A stretch of DNA of 64,000 nucleotides from Halomonas meridiana (GTDB lineage: Bacteria; Pseudomonadota; Gammaproteobacteria; Pseudomonadales; Halomonadaceae): the NCBI RefSeq assembly GCF_009846525.1, contig NZ_CP024621.1, positions 1,178,001 to 1,242,000 of the forward strand, read 5' to 3'. The position numbers and the translations under genes are program-made. Positions 55,683 through 64,000 of this stretch are shown here, one piece after another (the first letter of the stretch is position 1; every line of letters starts with the position of its first letter). A model generated the notes under the pieces. That model saw only the letters and a list, made by a program, of their open reading frames with translations. It was not told where the DNA came from and ran no database searches.

Positions 55683-55829
55683 GGTGGGCAGTAACACAGG
55701 GAGGGTGTCAAGGAGTAAGAGCAAGCACGGAGCGCTTGTAAGACCAGGGATGCACGAACAGGACGTTCGTGAAGAAGGATCACGGAGGAGTCACTGCTAC
55801 CCCGGCCATGTTTGGCCGGGGTTTTTTTA
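55683..55829 (+). ncRNA. GGA-rich RsmY/RsmZ-type small RNA (candidate B)
   Basis: Eight GGA motifs in about 115 nt, arranged like candidate A. Hairpins: ACAC/GTGT around AGGGAGG (55694-55708), GCAAGC/GCTTGT around ACGGAGC (55721-55739), CACGAAC/GTTCGTG around AGGAC (55753-55771), then AAGGAT and CGGAGGAG. It ends in a terminator ACCCCGGCCA/TGGCCGGGGT (55799-55822) and T-run. TATAAA at 55671-55676 is a possible -10. Differences from A in the stems are mostly compensatory (GC/GC to AC/GT in the first, T-G to C-G in the third), supporting conserved RNA structure. Upstream, 55457-55670 has no supported gene; a hairpin TAGCGCT/AGCGCTA lies at about 55546-55566. Confidence 0.75.
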
Positions 55830-55835
55830 TGCTAA

Positions 55836-57095
55836 TTAAGCGGAGACTTCTTCGTCGCTACCGGGTTTGGCGCTGCCTTGGTGAGCCAGCGGGCTGGCTT
55901 GATCGAGACGCGGGTGATTATCCAAGAACGCCCGCTTAAGATTGGGCAGGGCATCCAGCGCTTGAATGGTGTGGTGCAGCGCGTGAACCGCTGCCAGCAC
56001 GTCTTGGGTGTTACCGGTTTCCGAAATGGTGTGCATATTGCGGATCGGGAACCCCATGGAGGTCGCTGCACTATCGATGGAGGCCAGGACGCCTGCCATG
56101 CCATCAGTGCCGGTATCCACACCCACGATGTCCCGCTGCATGGGAATGTCCTGCTCTTTAGCGGCGCTGGCGATGATGCGGTTGAGCTGCTCGCTGGCAA
56201 TCGAACCCACCGATAGCGTAAAGCCTTTGCCCATTTCCAGCGGCTGCATGCGCTTGTCGCCAATGCCGGGTGCTGCTACGTAGTCGTGGTTCACGTCCAC
56301 GCCAATCAGCGCATCGGGCTTTAGCTCACCGGCCAGCACGCGGCTGCCGAAGCGGCCAATCTCTTCGTAGCTGGCAATGGCAAACATGACCCGTACATTC
56401 TCGGTGCCGCCTGCTTCGGCGATCAGACGCGCGACTTCCGCTGTCACGAAGCAGCCCAGGCCGTTATCTAAATACGCACCGTAGAACGTATTCGGGCTAA
56501 AGCCTTGGCGGATAGGGCGGTTGAAGATGATCGAGTCGCCCGGACGCACGCCCAGGTTCAGCACCTGCTGCTTCTTGTTCTCGCCATGAATCTGCAGGTC
56601 GAGGTAGATCTGCTCTTTCTTGATGCCTTTGCTGCCATCGCGCTGGGCAGGGTCGGAGAAGTGGATCGCGCCCAGCGCTTCTACCGTGCCGCCCTCGATG
56701 CTGCGGTAGCTGCCGGGGGCGTCCGGGTCTTCGCTGAACAGCGTCACTTCATGACCGATCAATACGCCGGGCAGGAAAGAGTCGGTATTGATCCAGATTT
56801 TGCCGTCTTCACCAATCGAGCGAACCTGCATGCGGATTTTGTCCGCATGGCCGATGATCATCAGCTTGAACATATCATCACGGCCCGGGTGCGTATCCAG
56901 TACCACGCCCGCGTTGCCTTTGAACTGGTGCAAGTGCCAGTCGCTGGGGGCGAAGCGCTCGAAGTAAGGCTTCAGCACGCCGTAGGTCATCGCGCCTTCC
57001 AGGCCTACCGGGCTGGGAGCTGCCAAAATGTCGCGCATCAGTTTGAACTGCGCGTCGGGCATCGATTGCGTCCAGGGTTTTGCAGTATCGCTCAT
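55836..57095 (-). CDS. M42-family aminopeptidase-like metallopeptidase
   Basis: 419 residues from the ATG at 57095 (frame open to 57200). Zinc-ligand segments of the M42/M18-like fold: MIIGHADKIRMQVRSI (His-Ala-Asp, near 80), TFYGAYLDNGLGCFVTAEVA (bridging Asp, near 200), IASYEEIGRFGSRV (catalytic Glu-Glu, near 234), IGVDVNHDYVAAPG and ISETGNTQDVLAAVHAL (C-terminal ligand region). HADK replaces the more usual HxDE-type sequence. Cytoplasmic; probable aminopeptidase or related amidohydrolase. No strong ribosome site. Confidence 0.85.
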   Translation of the reverse strand: MSDTAKPWTQSMPDAQFKLMRDILAAPSPVGLEGAMTYGVLKPYFERFAPSDWHLHQFKGNAGVVLDTHPGRDDMFKLMIIGHADKIRMQVRSIGEDGKIWINTDSFLPGVLIGHEVTLFSEDPDAPGSYRSIEGGTVEALGAIHFSDPAQRDGSKGIKKEQIYLDLQIHGENKKQQVLNLGVRPGDSIIFNRPIRQGFSPNTFYGAYLDNGLGCFVTAEVARLIAEAGGTENVRVMFAIASYEEIGRFGSRVLAGELKPDALIGVDVNHDYVAAPGIGDKRMQPLEMGKGFTLSVGSIASEQLNRIIASAAKEQDIPMQRDIVGVDTGTDGMAGVLASIDSAATSMGFPIRNMHTISETGNTQDVLAAVHALHHTIQALDALPNLKRAFLDNHPRLDQASPLAHQGSAKPGSDEEVSA

Positions 57096-57285
57096 GGTGC
57101 TTACTCGCTTATGAGGGTAGTGAACGTGAGAGTTAGTCTGCCAGATTCCGAGCGCTAATGCGCTGCTTCTCCATGCCACGTTTAGCCGATAGTACGGCAC
57201 TGGTTTCCGCGTATGATGGAAGATAGCTGGCTACCTATTTAAGCCACACTACCACAACAAAAATAGTCACGACGAGGGAGTGTCC

Positions 57286-58509
57286 ATGCCTACTAGAAGT
57301 GTTCAGGCCCAGCGCTTTAAAGTGCTGTTGGCGGGGGTATTTAGCCAAATTTTATGTATCGGCATTGCGCGATTTGCCTATACGCCGCTACTGCCGGTGA
57401 TGCAGCAGCAGAGCTGGATCAGTGATGCCGATGGCGGTTGGCTAGCAGCGTTGAATTACGCTGGCTATATGCTAGGAGCGGTGCTGGCGGCCTCTATTCG
57501 CACGATTTATTTGAAGGACACGCTGTTTCGCATTGGCTTAGTGCTGGCCGTGTTAACCACCGCCGGTATGGCGCTAACCGAGCACTTTTGGGTATGGGCG
57601 GGGCTGCGCTTTTTGGCGGGGCTTTCTAGCAGCGGCTCGATGCTGTTGGCATCAGGGCTGATTTTGCACTGGCTGATTCAGCACCATCAGCGGGGCGAGC
57701 TGGGCATCCACTTTGCAGGCGTCGGCATTGGCATTGTGGTCGCGGCCTTAGCAGTAGAGCTAATGCTGGCGCTGCCAATGAGCTGGCAAGCGCAGTGGTG
57801 GGGCTTTAGCGCGTTGGGGGCGGTGCTGCTGGTGCCTGCCTGGTGCTGGTTACCGCGTCCGGTGAAACCGGTGGTAGGCAGCGCTGCCAGTCATCAACCT
57901 GCAACGCCGCCTAGCCGCACCTTTATGCGTTTTATGCTGCCTTCCTACTTTTGTGCGGGCTATGGCTATGTGATCAGCGCAACGTTTTTGGTCGCGATTG
58001 TGGAGCGTGAACCGCTGCTGGCCGGAGCCGGAAACTGGGCCTTTGCGCTGGTGGGGCTGGCCGCAGCACCCGCCGTGATGCTGTGGGATTTAATCGCGCG
58101 GCGGATTGGTTACTTAGGCGCGCTGATTATGGCCATGATGGTGCAGGTAGTCGGCATTGTGCTGCCTGCGATCAGCCCAACGTTACCGGGCGTTTTGATT
58201 AGCGCAGTGCTCTATGGCGGCACGTTCCTGGGGTGCGTCAGTTTAGTGCTGACCATGGCGGGTAGGCTGTACCCCGCCAGCCCCGCCCGCTTGATGGGAC
58301 AAATGACGTTGGCTTACGGCGCAGCGCAGATTGTGGCACCTGCGCTCACCGGCATGCTCGCGGAAGCCTCCGGCCATTACGATGTCGGCTTGTGGTTAGC
58401 GGGTGGCTTTGTGGGGTTGGGTGCCTTGCTGTTGGCGTGGCTGCGTCGCGTCGACCAAACCGCCCAGCGGCTAGATACCGAAGCCAAAGCCAGCTATGCC
58501 ACGCCGTGA
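57286..58509 (+). CDS. MFS transporter, YbfB/YjiJ family
   Basis: 407 residues, 12 hydrophobic segments. GIARFAYTPLLPVMQQQ (near 23-39) and AALNYAGYMLGAVLAA are diagnostic of the YbfB/YjiJ group of the major facilitator superfamily. GAGGGAG lies 5 nt before the ATG at 57286; a GTG at 57280 is in frame. Substrate unknown. Single gene, same strand as the NSS transporter that follows. Confidence 0.88.
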   Translation: MPTRSVQAQRFKVLLAGVFSQILCIGIARFAYTPLLPVMQQQSWISDADGGWLAALNYAGYMLGAVLAASIRTIYLKDTLFRIGLVLAVLTTAGMALTEHFWVWAGLRFLAGLSSSGSMLLASGLILHWLIQHHQRGELGIHFAGVGIGIVVAALAVELMLALPMSWQAQWWGFSALGAVLLVPAWCWLPRPVKPVVGSAASHQPATPPSRTFMRFMLPSYFCAGYGYVISATFLVAIVEREPLLAGAGNWAFALVGLAAAPAVMLWDLIARRIGYLGALIMAMMVQVVGIVLPAISPTLPGVLISAVLYGGTFLGCVSLVLTMAGRLYPASPARLMGQMTLAYGAAQIVAPALTGMLAEASGHYDVGLWLAGGFVGLGALLLAWLRRVDQTAQRLDTEAKASYATP

Positions 58510-58572
58510 TACGTGGGCATTCGCGGCAAAATCCACTAGGATAGGCGCTTTTTTCCGATAGGGTGGAAGGTC

Positions 58573-60036
58573 ATGGCGTCTTCGGGACAACCTCGCATTC
58601 AGTGGCTGGGCCGCTGGGGCTTCATGCTGGCAGCCACAGGCTCAGCGGTAGGGCTCGGCAATATTTGGAAATTCCCTTACATCACCGGTGAATACGGTGG
58701 TGGGGCCTTCGTGCTGGTCTATTTGGCCTGTATCTTGGCGGTAGGTGTGCCGGTCATGATGACGGAAATTGCCTTTGGCCGCCGAGGGCGCGGTAGCCCC
58801 ATCGACGCCATTCGCCGGGTGGTAAACGAGTCTGGCCGCTCGTCCGCTTGGTCGCTGCTGGGCTGGATGGCCATGCTGTGCGGCTTCATGATTTTGTCGT
58901 TCTACGTCGTGGTGGCGGGCTGGTCGTTCTCCTACTTGTGGAAAATGCTCTCCGGCGGTTTGGCAGGCACCAGCGTCGACGACATGGCGGCCGTGTTTGG
59001 GGCCAACAATGCCAACCCGCTGACGCTGGGGGGATGGAGTACGCTGGTCACGCTGCTGACTATGGTCATCGTCGGCAAAGGCGTTCAAGAGGGCATCGAA
59101 AAAAACGTCAGTTGGATGATGCCTGGCCTCGTACTCATGCTGCTGCTGTTGATCGTGTTTGGCGTGTTTTCCGGCGGGTTTGGTGACGCGGTGCGCTTCC
59201 TGTTCTCCTTCAAGGCGGGTAGCCTCTCCAGCGAAGGGATGCTGGCGGCGCTGGGTCATGCGTTCTTTACGCTCTCGCTAGCGTCGGGAGCGATCCTGAC
59301 CTATGGCAGCTACCTGCCCAAAGGCACCTCCATTGGCCGCACCACGCTCAGCGTCGCCGTGGCGGATACCGTGGTAGCGCTCATGGCCGGGCTGGCGATC
59401 TTCCCGGTGATTTTTGCCAACGGCATGAACCCCGGCGAAGGCCCAGGGCTGATCTTCATGAGCTTGCCGCTGGCGTTCCAAGCAATGCCCATGGGGACGC
59501 TCTTCGGCGTGCTGTTCTTCTTGATGCTCTCCATGGCCGCGCTCACGTCGTCGATCTCCATGGTGGAAGCGACGGTCTCGTGGCTGTGCGATAACAAAGG
59601 CATGAGCCGTAAGTCGGCTGCCTGGGCCACTGGCATCGTGCTGTGGCTGATCAGCACACTGGCGATGCTGTCGTTCAACCTGGGTGCCGACTGGACGATG
59701 GCAGGCAAGAACGTCTTTGACTGGCTGGATTACCTCACCTCCCGCTGGATGATGCCGCTGGGCGGTCTGGGCATGGTGCTGTTGGCGGGCTTCGTATTGA
59801 AAAGCGAGACGTTCCGCGACGAGCTGGGGCTAGCGCCGCTGCCCTATGCGCTGTGGTTGGCCATGGTGCGCTACGTCAGCCCGCTGGGCATTCTGGTGAT
59901 CTTTGTCGATGCCTTGGGCCTGTATCAGGTCTCGTTTGCCGCCCATTGGCCGGTGCTGCTAGCGCTGCTGGTACTCATTGCCGTGATCGGTGAAGCCATT
60001 AGCCCGCGTCTTCGCCAAGCGCTTTCCGCCCGCTAA
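58573..60036 (+). CDS. Neurotransmitter:sodium symporter (NSS/SNF) family transporter
   Basis: 487 residues, about 11-12 TM helices as in LeuT-like bacterial members. The first helix FMLAATGSAVGLGNIWKFPY carries the sodium-binding unwound region, and GGGAFVLVYLACILAVGVPV the second. It likely imports an amino acid or related solute with sodium. A GTGGAAGG site precedes the ATG. Its last 78 bp overlap the 3' end of the opposing umuC gene. Confidence 0.92.
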   Translation: MASSGQPRIQWLGRWGFMLAATGSAVGLGNIWKFPYITGEYGGGAFVLVYLACILAVGVPVMMTEIAFGRRGRGSPIDAIRRVVNESGRSSAWSLLGWMAMLCGFMILSFYVVVAGWSFSYLWKMLSGGLAGTSVDDMAAVFGANNANPLTLGGWSTLVTLLTMVIVGKGVQEGIEKNVSWMMPGLVLMLLLLIVFGVFSGGFGDAVRFLFSFKAGSLSSEGMLAALGHAFFTLSLASGAILTYGSYLPKGTSIGRTTLSVAVADTVVALMAGLAIFPVIFANGMNPGEGPGLIFMSLPLAFQAMPMGTLFGVLFFLMLSMAALTSSISMVEATVSWLCDNKGMSRKSAAWATGIVLWLISTLAMLSFNLGADWTMAGKNVFDWLDYLTSRWMMPLGGLGMVLLAGFVLKSETFRDELGLAPLPYALWLAMVRYVSPLGILVIFVDALGLYQVSFAAHWPVLLALLVLIAVIGEAISPRLRQALSAR

Positions 60037-61344
60037 GCGCTGTTTTTCTCGCCTTGCCCTGGCGTCGGCAATCGCGCCAGGGTGAGTACCTGCCTCCATT
60101 AACTCATCCCAGCACGTGGTGTAACGCCTGGAACGATGCGCGCAGCGCAGTTGCCAAGGCGCGTCGGCACCGGTCATACCAAAGCGCAGCGTGCCTTGCC
60201 CCATCTTTTGGTTGATGGCGTCGACCGTCTTCATCAGCTGCGGGTGCGCCTTGGTCGTGGGCTGCAGCAAAGAGAGCTGGTACTGCTGCGCATCCACCAA
60301 GTCCAGCAGCATGACGCCGGCTTTCATGAATGTGTAGCCGGGGCGATACATCTGATCGAGCCCTTCACGCACGGCTTCTAGAATGAGGCGGGTATCGTCA
60401 GTGGGCGCAGCGAGGGGAATCATCGCGCTGGGCGAGAGCTGCGGCTGATCTTTGCGGTGGCGGTTGGTGTTTAAAAAAAGCATCACCGCGCGGGCCAGGC
60501 TGCCTTGCTGGCGCAATTTTTCGGCACTTCGCTGGGCGTGACGGCGTAGGGCGGCGTGCAGCTCCTCTTTTACGCCGGTGGATTGGCCGAACGAGCGGGA
60601 GGTCATGATGCGCTGGCGGGGCTGCTCCACGGCGTTCATCTCTAGGCAGGGCGTACCGCGTAGCTCCAGCGCGGTGCGTGCCAGTACCACGGAAAAGCGT
60701 TTGCGCAGCTGCTTGGGGTCGCACTCGCGCAGATCCCAGGCAGTGCGAATGCCGCTGACCGCTAGCCGCTCCGCCAAGCGCCGACCGACGCCCCATACCT
60801 CGCTAACAGCGAGCTGTTTCAGCACTACCTGCGTGGTAAGGCTCTCGCCGTGAAGCAAGCACACTCCCTCGTAATGCGGCTGCTTTTTGGCCACGTGGTT
60901 GGCAAGCTTGGATAGCGTGTGTGTCGGCGCAAGGCCCACGCACACGGGCAGCCCTAAATGGCGACGAATACGGCGGCGCAGCGCTGCACCGATGGCTTGG
61001 CACTGGGCATCGTCGAAGCCATCCAGGTAAATGAACATCTCGTCGATGGAGTAGGGGGCGACCTCGGGGCAGGCATCGCGCAGCAGTTGGGCCAGCCGTG
61101 CCGACATATCGCCATACAGCTCGTAGTTGGAAGAGAGCAGATGAATCGCCCCACGGCGGCGTAGCCCCTCTAACTGGTACGCGGGCGTGCCCATGGCGAT
61201 CTCCATGGCTTTCATCTCCTCCGAACGAGCAATCACACAGCCGTCGTTATTCGACATCACGCCAACCGGCTTGCCCTCTAGCGCGGGGTTGAACACCCGC
61301 TCGCAGGAGACATAGAAGTTATTGGCATCCACTAACCCGATCAT
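59959..61344 (-). CDS. umuC: DNA polymerase V catalytic subunit UmuC, chromosomal copy
   Basis: 461 residues from the ATG at 61344, which overlaps the umuD stop (ATGA). Y-family motifs: [31 protein letters not shown], and APYSIDEMFIYLDG with the DE pair. The usual UmuC end, SRRYTTCWDELMEAG, is near residue 420; about 40 further residues, basic and Arg/Lys/Gly-rich (ADARARREKQRLAGGKRLAK), extend past it and are encoded antisense to the NSS transporter 3' end. It differs clearly from the island copy in sequence. Confidence 0.93.
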   Translation of the reverse strand: MIGLVDANNFYVSCERVFNPALEGKPVGVMSNNDGCVIARSEEMKAMEIAMGTPAYQLEGLRRRGAIHLLSSNYELYGDMSARLAQLLRDACPEVAPYSIDEMFIYLDGFDDAQCQAIGAALRRRIRRHLGLPVCVGLAPTHTLSKLANHVAKKQPHYEGVCLLHGESLTTQVVLKQLAVSEVWGVGRRLAERLAVSGIRTAWDLRECDPKQLRKRFSVVLARTALELRGTPCLEMNAVEQPRQRIMTSRSFGQSTGVKEELHAALRRHAQRSAEKLRQQGSLARAVMLFLNTNRHRKDQPQLSPSAMIPLAAPTDDTRLILEAVREGLDQMYRPGYTFMKAGVMLLDLVDAQQYQLSLLQPTTKAHPQLMKTVDAINQKMGQGTLRFGMTGADAPWQLRCAHRSRRYTTCWDELMEAGTHPGAIADARARREKQRLAGGKRLAKTRANGFTDHGNEYQQR

Positions 61345-61784
61345 GGCAAGTACTCGTGAATGACGGCGCGCACCACGCCCCATAGCTGGCAGTCAGTGCC
61401 TTCTAGCGGCAGCGGCGGATAGTGGGGGTGGGCAGAGCAGAGGTGGGGCGTGCCGCGATATAGTGCGTAGCGCTTGATCAGCACTTCCTCGTCGAACATG
61501 GCCACGAGGATATGCCCTAAGCGGGGCGTCACGCTGCGGTCGACGACCAGTAAATCGCCTTCGAAGATTCCCCAGCCCTCCATGCTGTCGCCGGTGGCGG
61601 TGAGGTAAAACGTTTGGGTGGGGTGTTTGATCAGCCGCGCATTGAGATCGAGGGTGCGCGGCTCGTAATCTTGGGCGGGGGAGGGAAAGCCGCTAATGCC
61701 GGCGCGGCCCGTTTGGGGAGGAAACGGCAGCGGCTGAGACGTTAACGGCAAGGCTGTCGCAACGGGGGCGAGTTGAGACGGCAT
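61341..61784 (-). CDS. umuD: UmuD-like S24 peptidase, chromosomal copy
   Basis: 147 residues from the ATG at 61784 (GAGGA 9 nt upstream; a TTG at 61799 is in frame). Cleavage region GISGFPSPAQDYEPR (near 35), catalytic Ser in TGDSMEGWGI (near 67) and Lys in EEVLIKRYALY (near 104). The N-terminal arm is longer than in the island copy. Coupled to umuC. Two near-consensus LexA boxes lie upstream. Confidence 0.92.
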   Translation of the reverse strand: MPSQLAPVATALPLTSQPLPFPPQTGRAGISGFPSPAQDYEPRTLDLNARLIKHPTQTFYLTATGDSMEGWGIFEGDLLVVDRSVTPRLGHILVAMFDEEVLIKRYALYRGTPHLCSAHPHYPPLPLEGTDCQLWGVVRAVIHEYLP

Positions 61785-61808
61785 CGTCGGTATCCTCAAG
61801 AATAAATA

Positions 61809-61837
61809 GTGTGTTTATATACAGTATATATAAACAG
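61809..61837 (-). promoter_or_regulatory. Two overlapping near-consensus LexA boxes
   Basis: On the + strand GTGT-N8-ACAG (61809-61824) and CAGT-N8-ACAG (61822-61837), each one base off CTGT-N8-ACAG. They lie 25-53 bp before the chosen umuD start. Confidence 0.6.
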
Positions 61838-61873
61838 TATTTATTCACGAGGCAAAAATTGCAAGCACTGCCC

Positions 61874-61966
61874 TTAGCGAGCCAGCCACAGCCCCACGAC
61901 CAAAGCACTGATGACTGTAATAAAGAACACAAGGTTGCGAACGCGGGTATCGCGGCGAGGTTTCAT
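61874..61966 (-). CDS. 30-residue single-pass membrane peptide
   Basis: MKPRRDTRVRNLVFFITVIS followed by ALVVGLWLAR: a basic head and one TM helix (LVFFITVISALVVGLWL). GGAG lies 7 nt before the ATG. Lies just upstream of umuD on the same strand. Function unknown. Confidence 0.5.
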   Translation of the reverse strand: MKPRRDTRVRNLVFFITVISALVVGLWLAR

Positions 61967-62147
61967 GGCAATCTCCATCAAAAAATGAACGGCGTCGTGG
62001 CCCATGGCCGCGTAAAAGCAGCACAAGCGCTGCGCCGAGCATGGTAACGTTTGAGCCACAACGTTTGCACCGCAATGTTTGCATCGTAATGTTCACATTT
62101 AGGCGCATCATCAGACGCGCCAGATTTTCGCAGTGAGACCCATTGTT

Positions 62148-63038
62148 ATGAACGACGCTTCCCGAGTAGGCGCGGCGCCTCAGCCGCTTTCGTTGGCCGG
62201 TGGGCGGTTGGCGGCATTGAGCTGGGGGCAGTACGACGCACCCACCTGGCTGGCGCTGCATGGTTGGCTGGATAATGCCGCCAGCTTTACACGCTTGGCC
62301 CCACGCTTGGTGAGCGCGCTGGGCATTCGCATCGTGGCGATCGATTTTCGAGGCCACGGGCACTCCGCTCATGCCCCGACTGGCAGCGACTACGCGCTTT
62401 GGGACTACACCCACGATGTGCTGGATGCCATGGATGCCCTAGGCCTCGAGCAGACCACGCTGCTGGCGCACTCCATGGGCGCGGCGGTCTCTTGCTTGGT
62501 CGCGGCCGCGCTGCCGGAAAAAGTAGCGCGACTGATTTTGCTGGACGGGTTGGGCGCGCTCAATACGTCGGCAGAAGAGACGGCCAGCCAACTGCGTAAA
62601 GGCATCATCGCTCACCGGCGCTCCTCGTCTCGCACACCGCGCTACCCCGACCTGGAAAGTGCCATTGCGGCCCGGGTGGCGGGCGGCGTCACGCCGTTGG
62701 ATAGCATCACCGCCACGCCGCTGGTCGAGCGTAATACTCAAGCCACGGCCGATGGCAAAGTGCAAATGCGTACCGACAGCCGCCTGCTCAAGCCCTCTCT
62801 GGTGCGCTTTACACCGCCGCAAGTGCTAGCGGTACTGAGCGAGATTCGCGCACCGGTGCTATTGATAGAAGGAGAGCAGGGCATTTTGGGCGAGCGTGCC
62901 TGGGCAGCCCAGGCGCGGCAGGCGGTGCCGCAGCTCACTCGGCACGTGCTGGCTGGCGGTCACCATTTGCATTTGGAGCCGCAGGCCGTCGAGCGCGTGG
63001 CCGAGGTGATTTGCCGGGAAGGCCACACGGCCAGTTAA
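62148..63038 (+). CDS. Alpha/beta-fold hydrolase
   Basis: 296 residues from the ATG at 62148 (GTG at 62133 also in frame). Oxyanion segment LALHGWLDNAASF (near 38), nucleophile elbow LLAHSMGAAVSCLVAA (Ser near 107), the acid probably in LLIEGEQGIL (near 250) or nearby, and the catalytic His in AGGHHLHLEP near the C-terminus. Resembles the esterases/serine hydrolases of the MhpC-like group. Substrate unknown. It runs toward the patatin-like gene on the same strand with a 61-bp gap. Confidence 0.85.
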   Translation: MNDASRVGAAPQPLSLAGGRLAALSWGQYDAPTWLALHGWLDNAASFTRLAPRLVSALGIRIVAIDFRGHGHSAHAPTGSDYALWDYTHDVLDAMDALGLEQTTLLAHSMGAAVSCLVAAALPEKVARLILLDGLGALNTSAEETASQLRKGIIAHRRSSSRTPRYPDLESAIAARVAGGVTPLDSITATPLVERNTQATADGKVQMRTDSRLLKPSLVRFTPPQVLAVLSEIRAPVLLIEGEQGILGERAWAAQARQAVPQLTRHVLAGGHHLHLEPQAVERVAEVICREGHTAS

Positions 63039-63099
63039 CGTTGGAACACAAGAACGACGTGTGCGTATGAGACACCATGCCAAAAAGGAGGGGCAGAAC

Positions 63100-64000
63100 G
63101 TGGTTAGCCAGTTGACGGGGAGAGCGTTGGGGAGCGGTCGTAAAGTGGCCCTGGTGCTGGGGAGCGGCGGTGCAAGAGGGTACGCCCATATCGGTGTGAT
63201 TGAAGCGCTGGAGGCCCGAGGCTTCGAGATCATTTCGATTGCCGGGTGCTCCATGGGTGCGCTGATCGGTGGCATTTATGCCTCGGGCAAGCTGCCGGAG
63301 TACCGCGAGTGGGTGTGCAACCTCGACTACTTGGACGTGCTCAAGCTGGTCGACGTGACCTGGAGCCCCATGGGGGCGATGCGCGCCAATAAAGTGATGA
63401 GCAAATTGGAAGAGTTGGTGGGCGACCGACTGATCGAAGATCTGCCCATCCCAGTGACCACCGTGGCGACGGACTTGGTGCGCCAACGCGAAGTCTGGTT
63501 TCAAAACGGCCCGCTGCTGCGAGCCATTCGCGCCTCGATTGCCGTGCCTGGGGTGATTACGCCGGTCCACATCGGCGAGCAGGTGCTGGTGGATGGCGGG
63601 CTGCTCAACCCGCTCCCCATGATGCCGATTCTCGCCGCCCACGAGGCGGATTTCGTGGTTGCCGTGAACGTTACCGCCCACAGCCCGCAGCCCGTAACGC
63701 TGGACGAGCTGCTGCCCCAGGAGGGGGGCGATGACGACCGCACCGCCTTGGAGCGGGACCGCGACGCCAACATAGGCGGCTGGATGGATGAAGTACGCGC
63801 CACGACCCGGCGGCTTTGGGGCGGCCTGGGCGGCGGCGGTGACGACAGCGACGACGATGAGACGGTGGATCTGCGCGGTAAGCGCGAGTGGGGCAAGCTG
63901 GATATGATTCTGGAGTCGTTCGATATCACCCAGGCGGCGCTGGCGAAGTACAAAGTGGCGGGCTACCCGCCTGACGTACTGATCGAAATTCCCAAAACGG
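63100..64000 (+). CDS. Patatin-like phospholipase, RssA type (3' partial)
   Basis: At least 300 residues; the frame runs off the window. A GTG at 63100 with AAGGAGG 8 nt upstream is preferred over an ATG at 63067. Motifs of the patatin catalytic dyad: VALVLGSGGARGYAHIGV (oxyanion Gly-rich loop), AGCSMGALIGGIYA (GxSxG, Ser near 52) and VLVDGGLLNPLPM (Asp-Gly-Gly, near 165). A variable acidic and Gly-rich insert (GGGDDSDDDE, near 245) lies in the C-terminal half. Cytoplasmic serine acyl hydrolase of the RssA/NTE class. Confidence 0.9.
   Translation, partial: MVSQLTGRALGSGRKVALVLGSGGARGYAHIGVIEALEARGFEIISIAGCSMGALIGGIYASGKLPEYREWVCNLDYLDVLKLVDVTWSPMGAMRANKVMSKLEELVGDRLIEDLPIPVTTVATDLVRQREVWFQNGPLLRAIRASIAVPGVITPVHIGEQVLVDGGLLNPLPMMPILAAHEADFVVAVNVTAHSPQPVTLDELLPQEGGDDDRTALERDRDANIGGWMDEVRATTRRLWGGLGGGGDDSDDDETVDLRGKREWGKLDMILESFDITQAALAKYKVAGYPPDVLIEIPKT

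Overview
The window is a stretch of gammaproteobacterial chromosome. Its gene families (PdxB, HtpX, AlaA, QueF, TRAP transporters, a DUF6746-type secreted protein, a CLCA_X-type protein, an NSS transporter) and GC-rich backbone best fit a halophile of the Halomonas/Halomonadaceae type. That assignment is an inference from protein character, not from a search.

Left backbone (1-19299): end of rlmKL, a thioredoxin-fold protein, pdxB, htpX, alaA, a YlqF GTPase and msrB. Next comes an operon joining a cytoplasmic-type gamma-glutamyltransferase to a three-gene TRAP transporter, then three tandem tRNA-Glu/tRNA-Gly pairs behind one strong promoter. A chemoreceptor, an ABC-2 transporter, queF, a nitroreductase, a thioesterase and tRNA-Ser(GGA) follow.

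Genomic island (about 19300-50369, 31 kb): it sits in the 3' end of tRNA-Ser. A 14-bp copy of the tRNA end lies at 50356-50369 beside a tyrosine integrase, and the same paired 9-bp motif occurs inside both ends. From left to right it holds: an IS3 remnant; an AT-rich regulatory/replication part (RHH protein, double winged-helix protein, AlpA, an inovirus Gp2/YfjJ-like protein with hairpins and 11-bp iterons); a diguanylate cyclase gene broken by an IS3 element; a copper-resistance region (cupredoxin, CopR, CopS, CopA oxidase, CopB, DUF411 protein, copper P-type ATPase, DUF2933 protein, HMA-like protein, APC permease); a recombination block (RadC, YqaJ exonuclease, ERF annealase, DUF932); a LexA-controlled umuDC pair; and the integrase. 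A second copy of the IS3 element breaks a small helical-protein gene in the copper operon, and an ISL3 element sits between the DUF411 gene and the ATPase.

Four copper-region promoters carry the same direct repeat, CTGAA-N6-CTGAA as read on the + strand, exactly 9 bp from the proposed -10. This is a likely CopR operator and would tie the region into one regulon.

Right backbone (50370-64000): DUF6746 protein, a PAS-GGDEF cyclase, a CLCA_X/LPD1-like protein, a DJ-1/PfpI protein, MipA/OmpV, a small zinc ribbon, an M42 peptidase, an MFS and an NSS transporter, a second umuDC, an alpha/beta hydrolase and a patatin-like protein running off the window.

The most notable signal lies between 52.9 and 55.8 kb: three GGA-rich, terminator-ended intergenic RNAs with GGA repeatedly displayed in hairpin loops, the hallmark of CsrA/RsmA-sequestering sRNAs (CsrB/RsmY/RsmZ type). 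Two are paralogues whose stems show compensatory changes; the third is on the opposite strand and has its own promoter.
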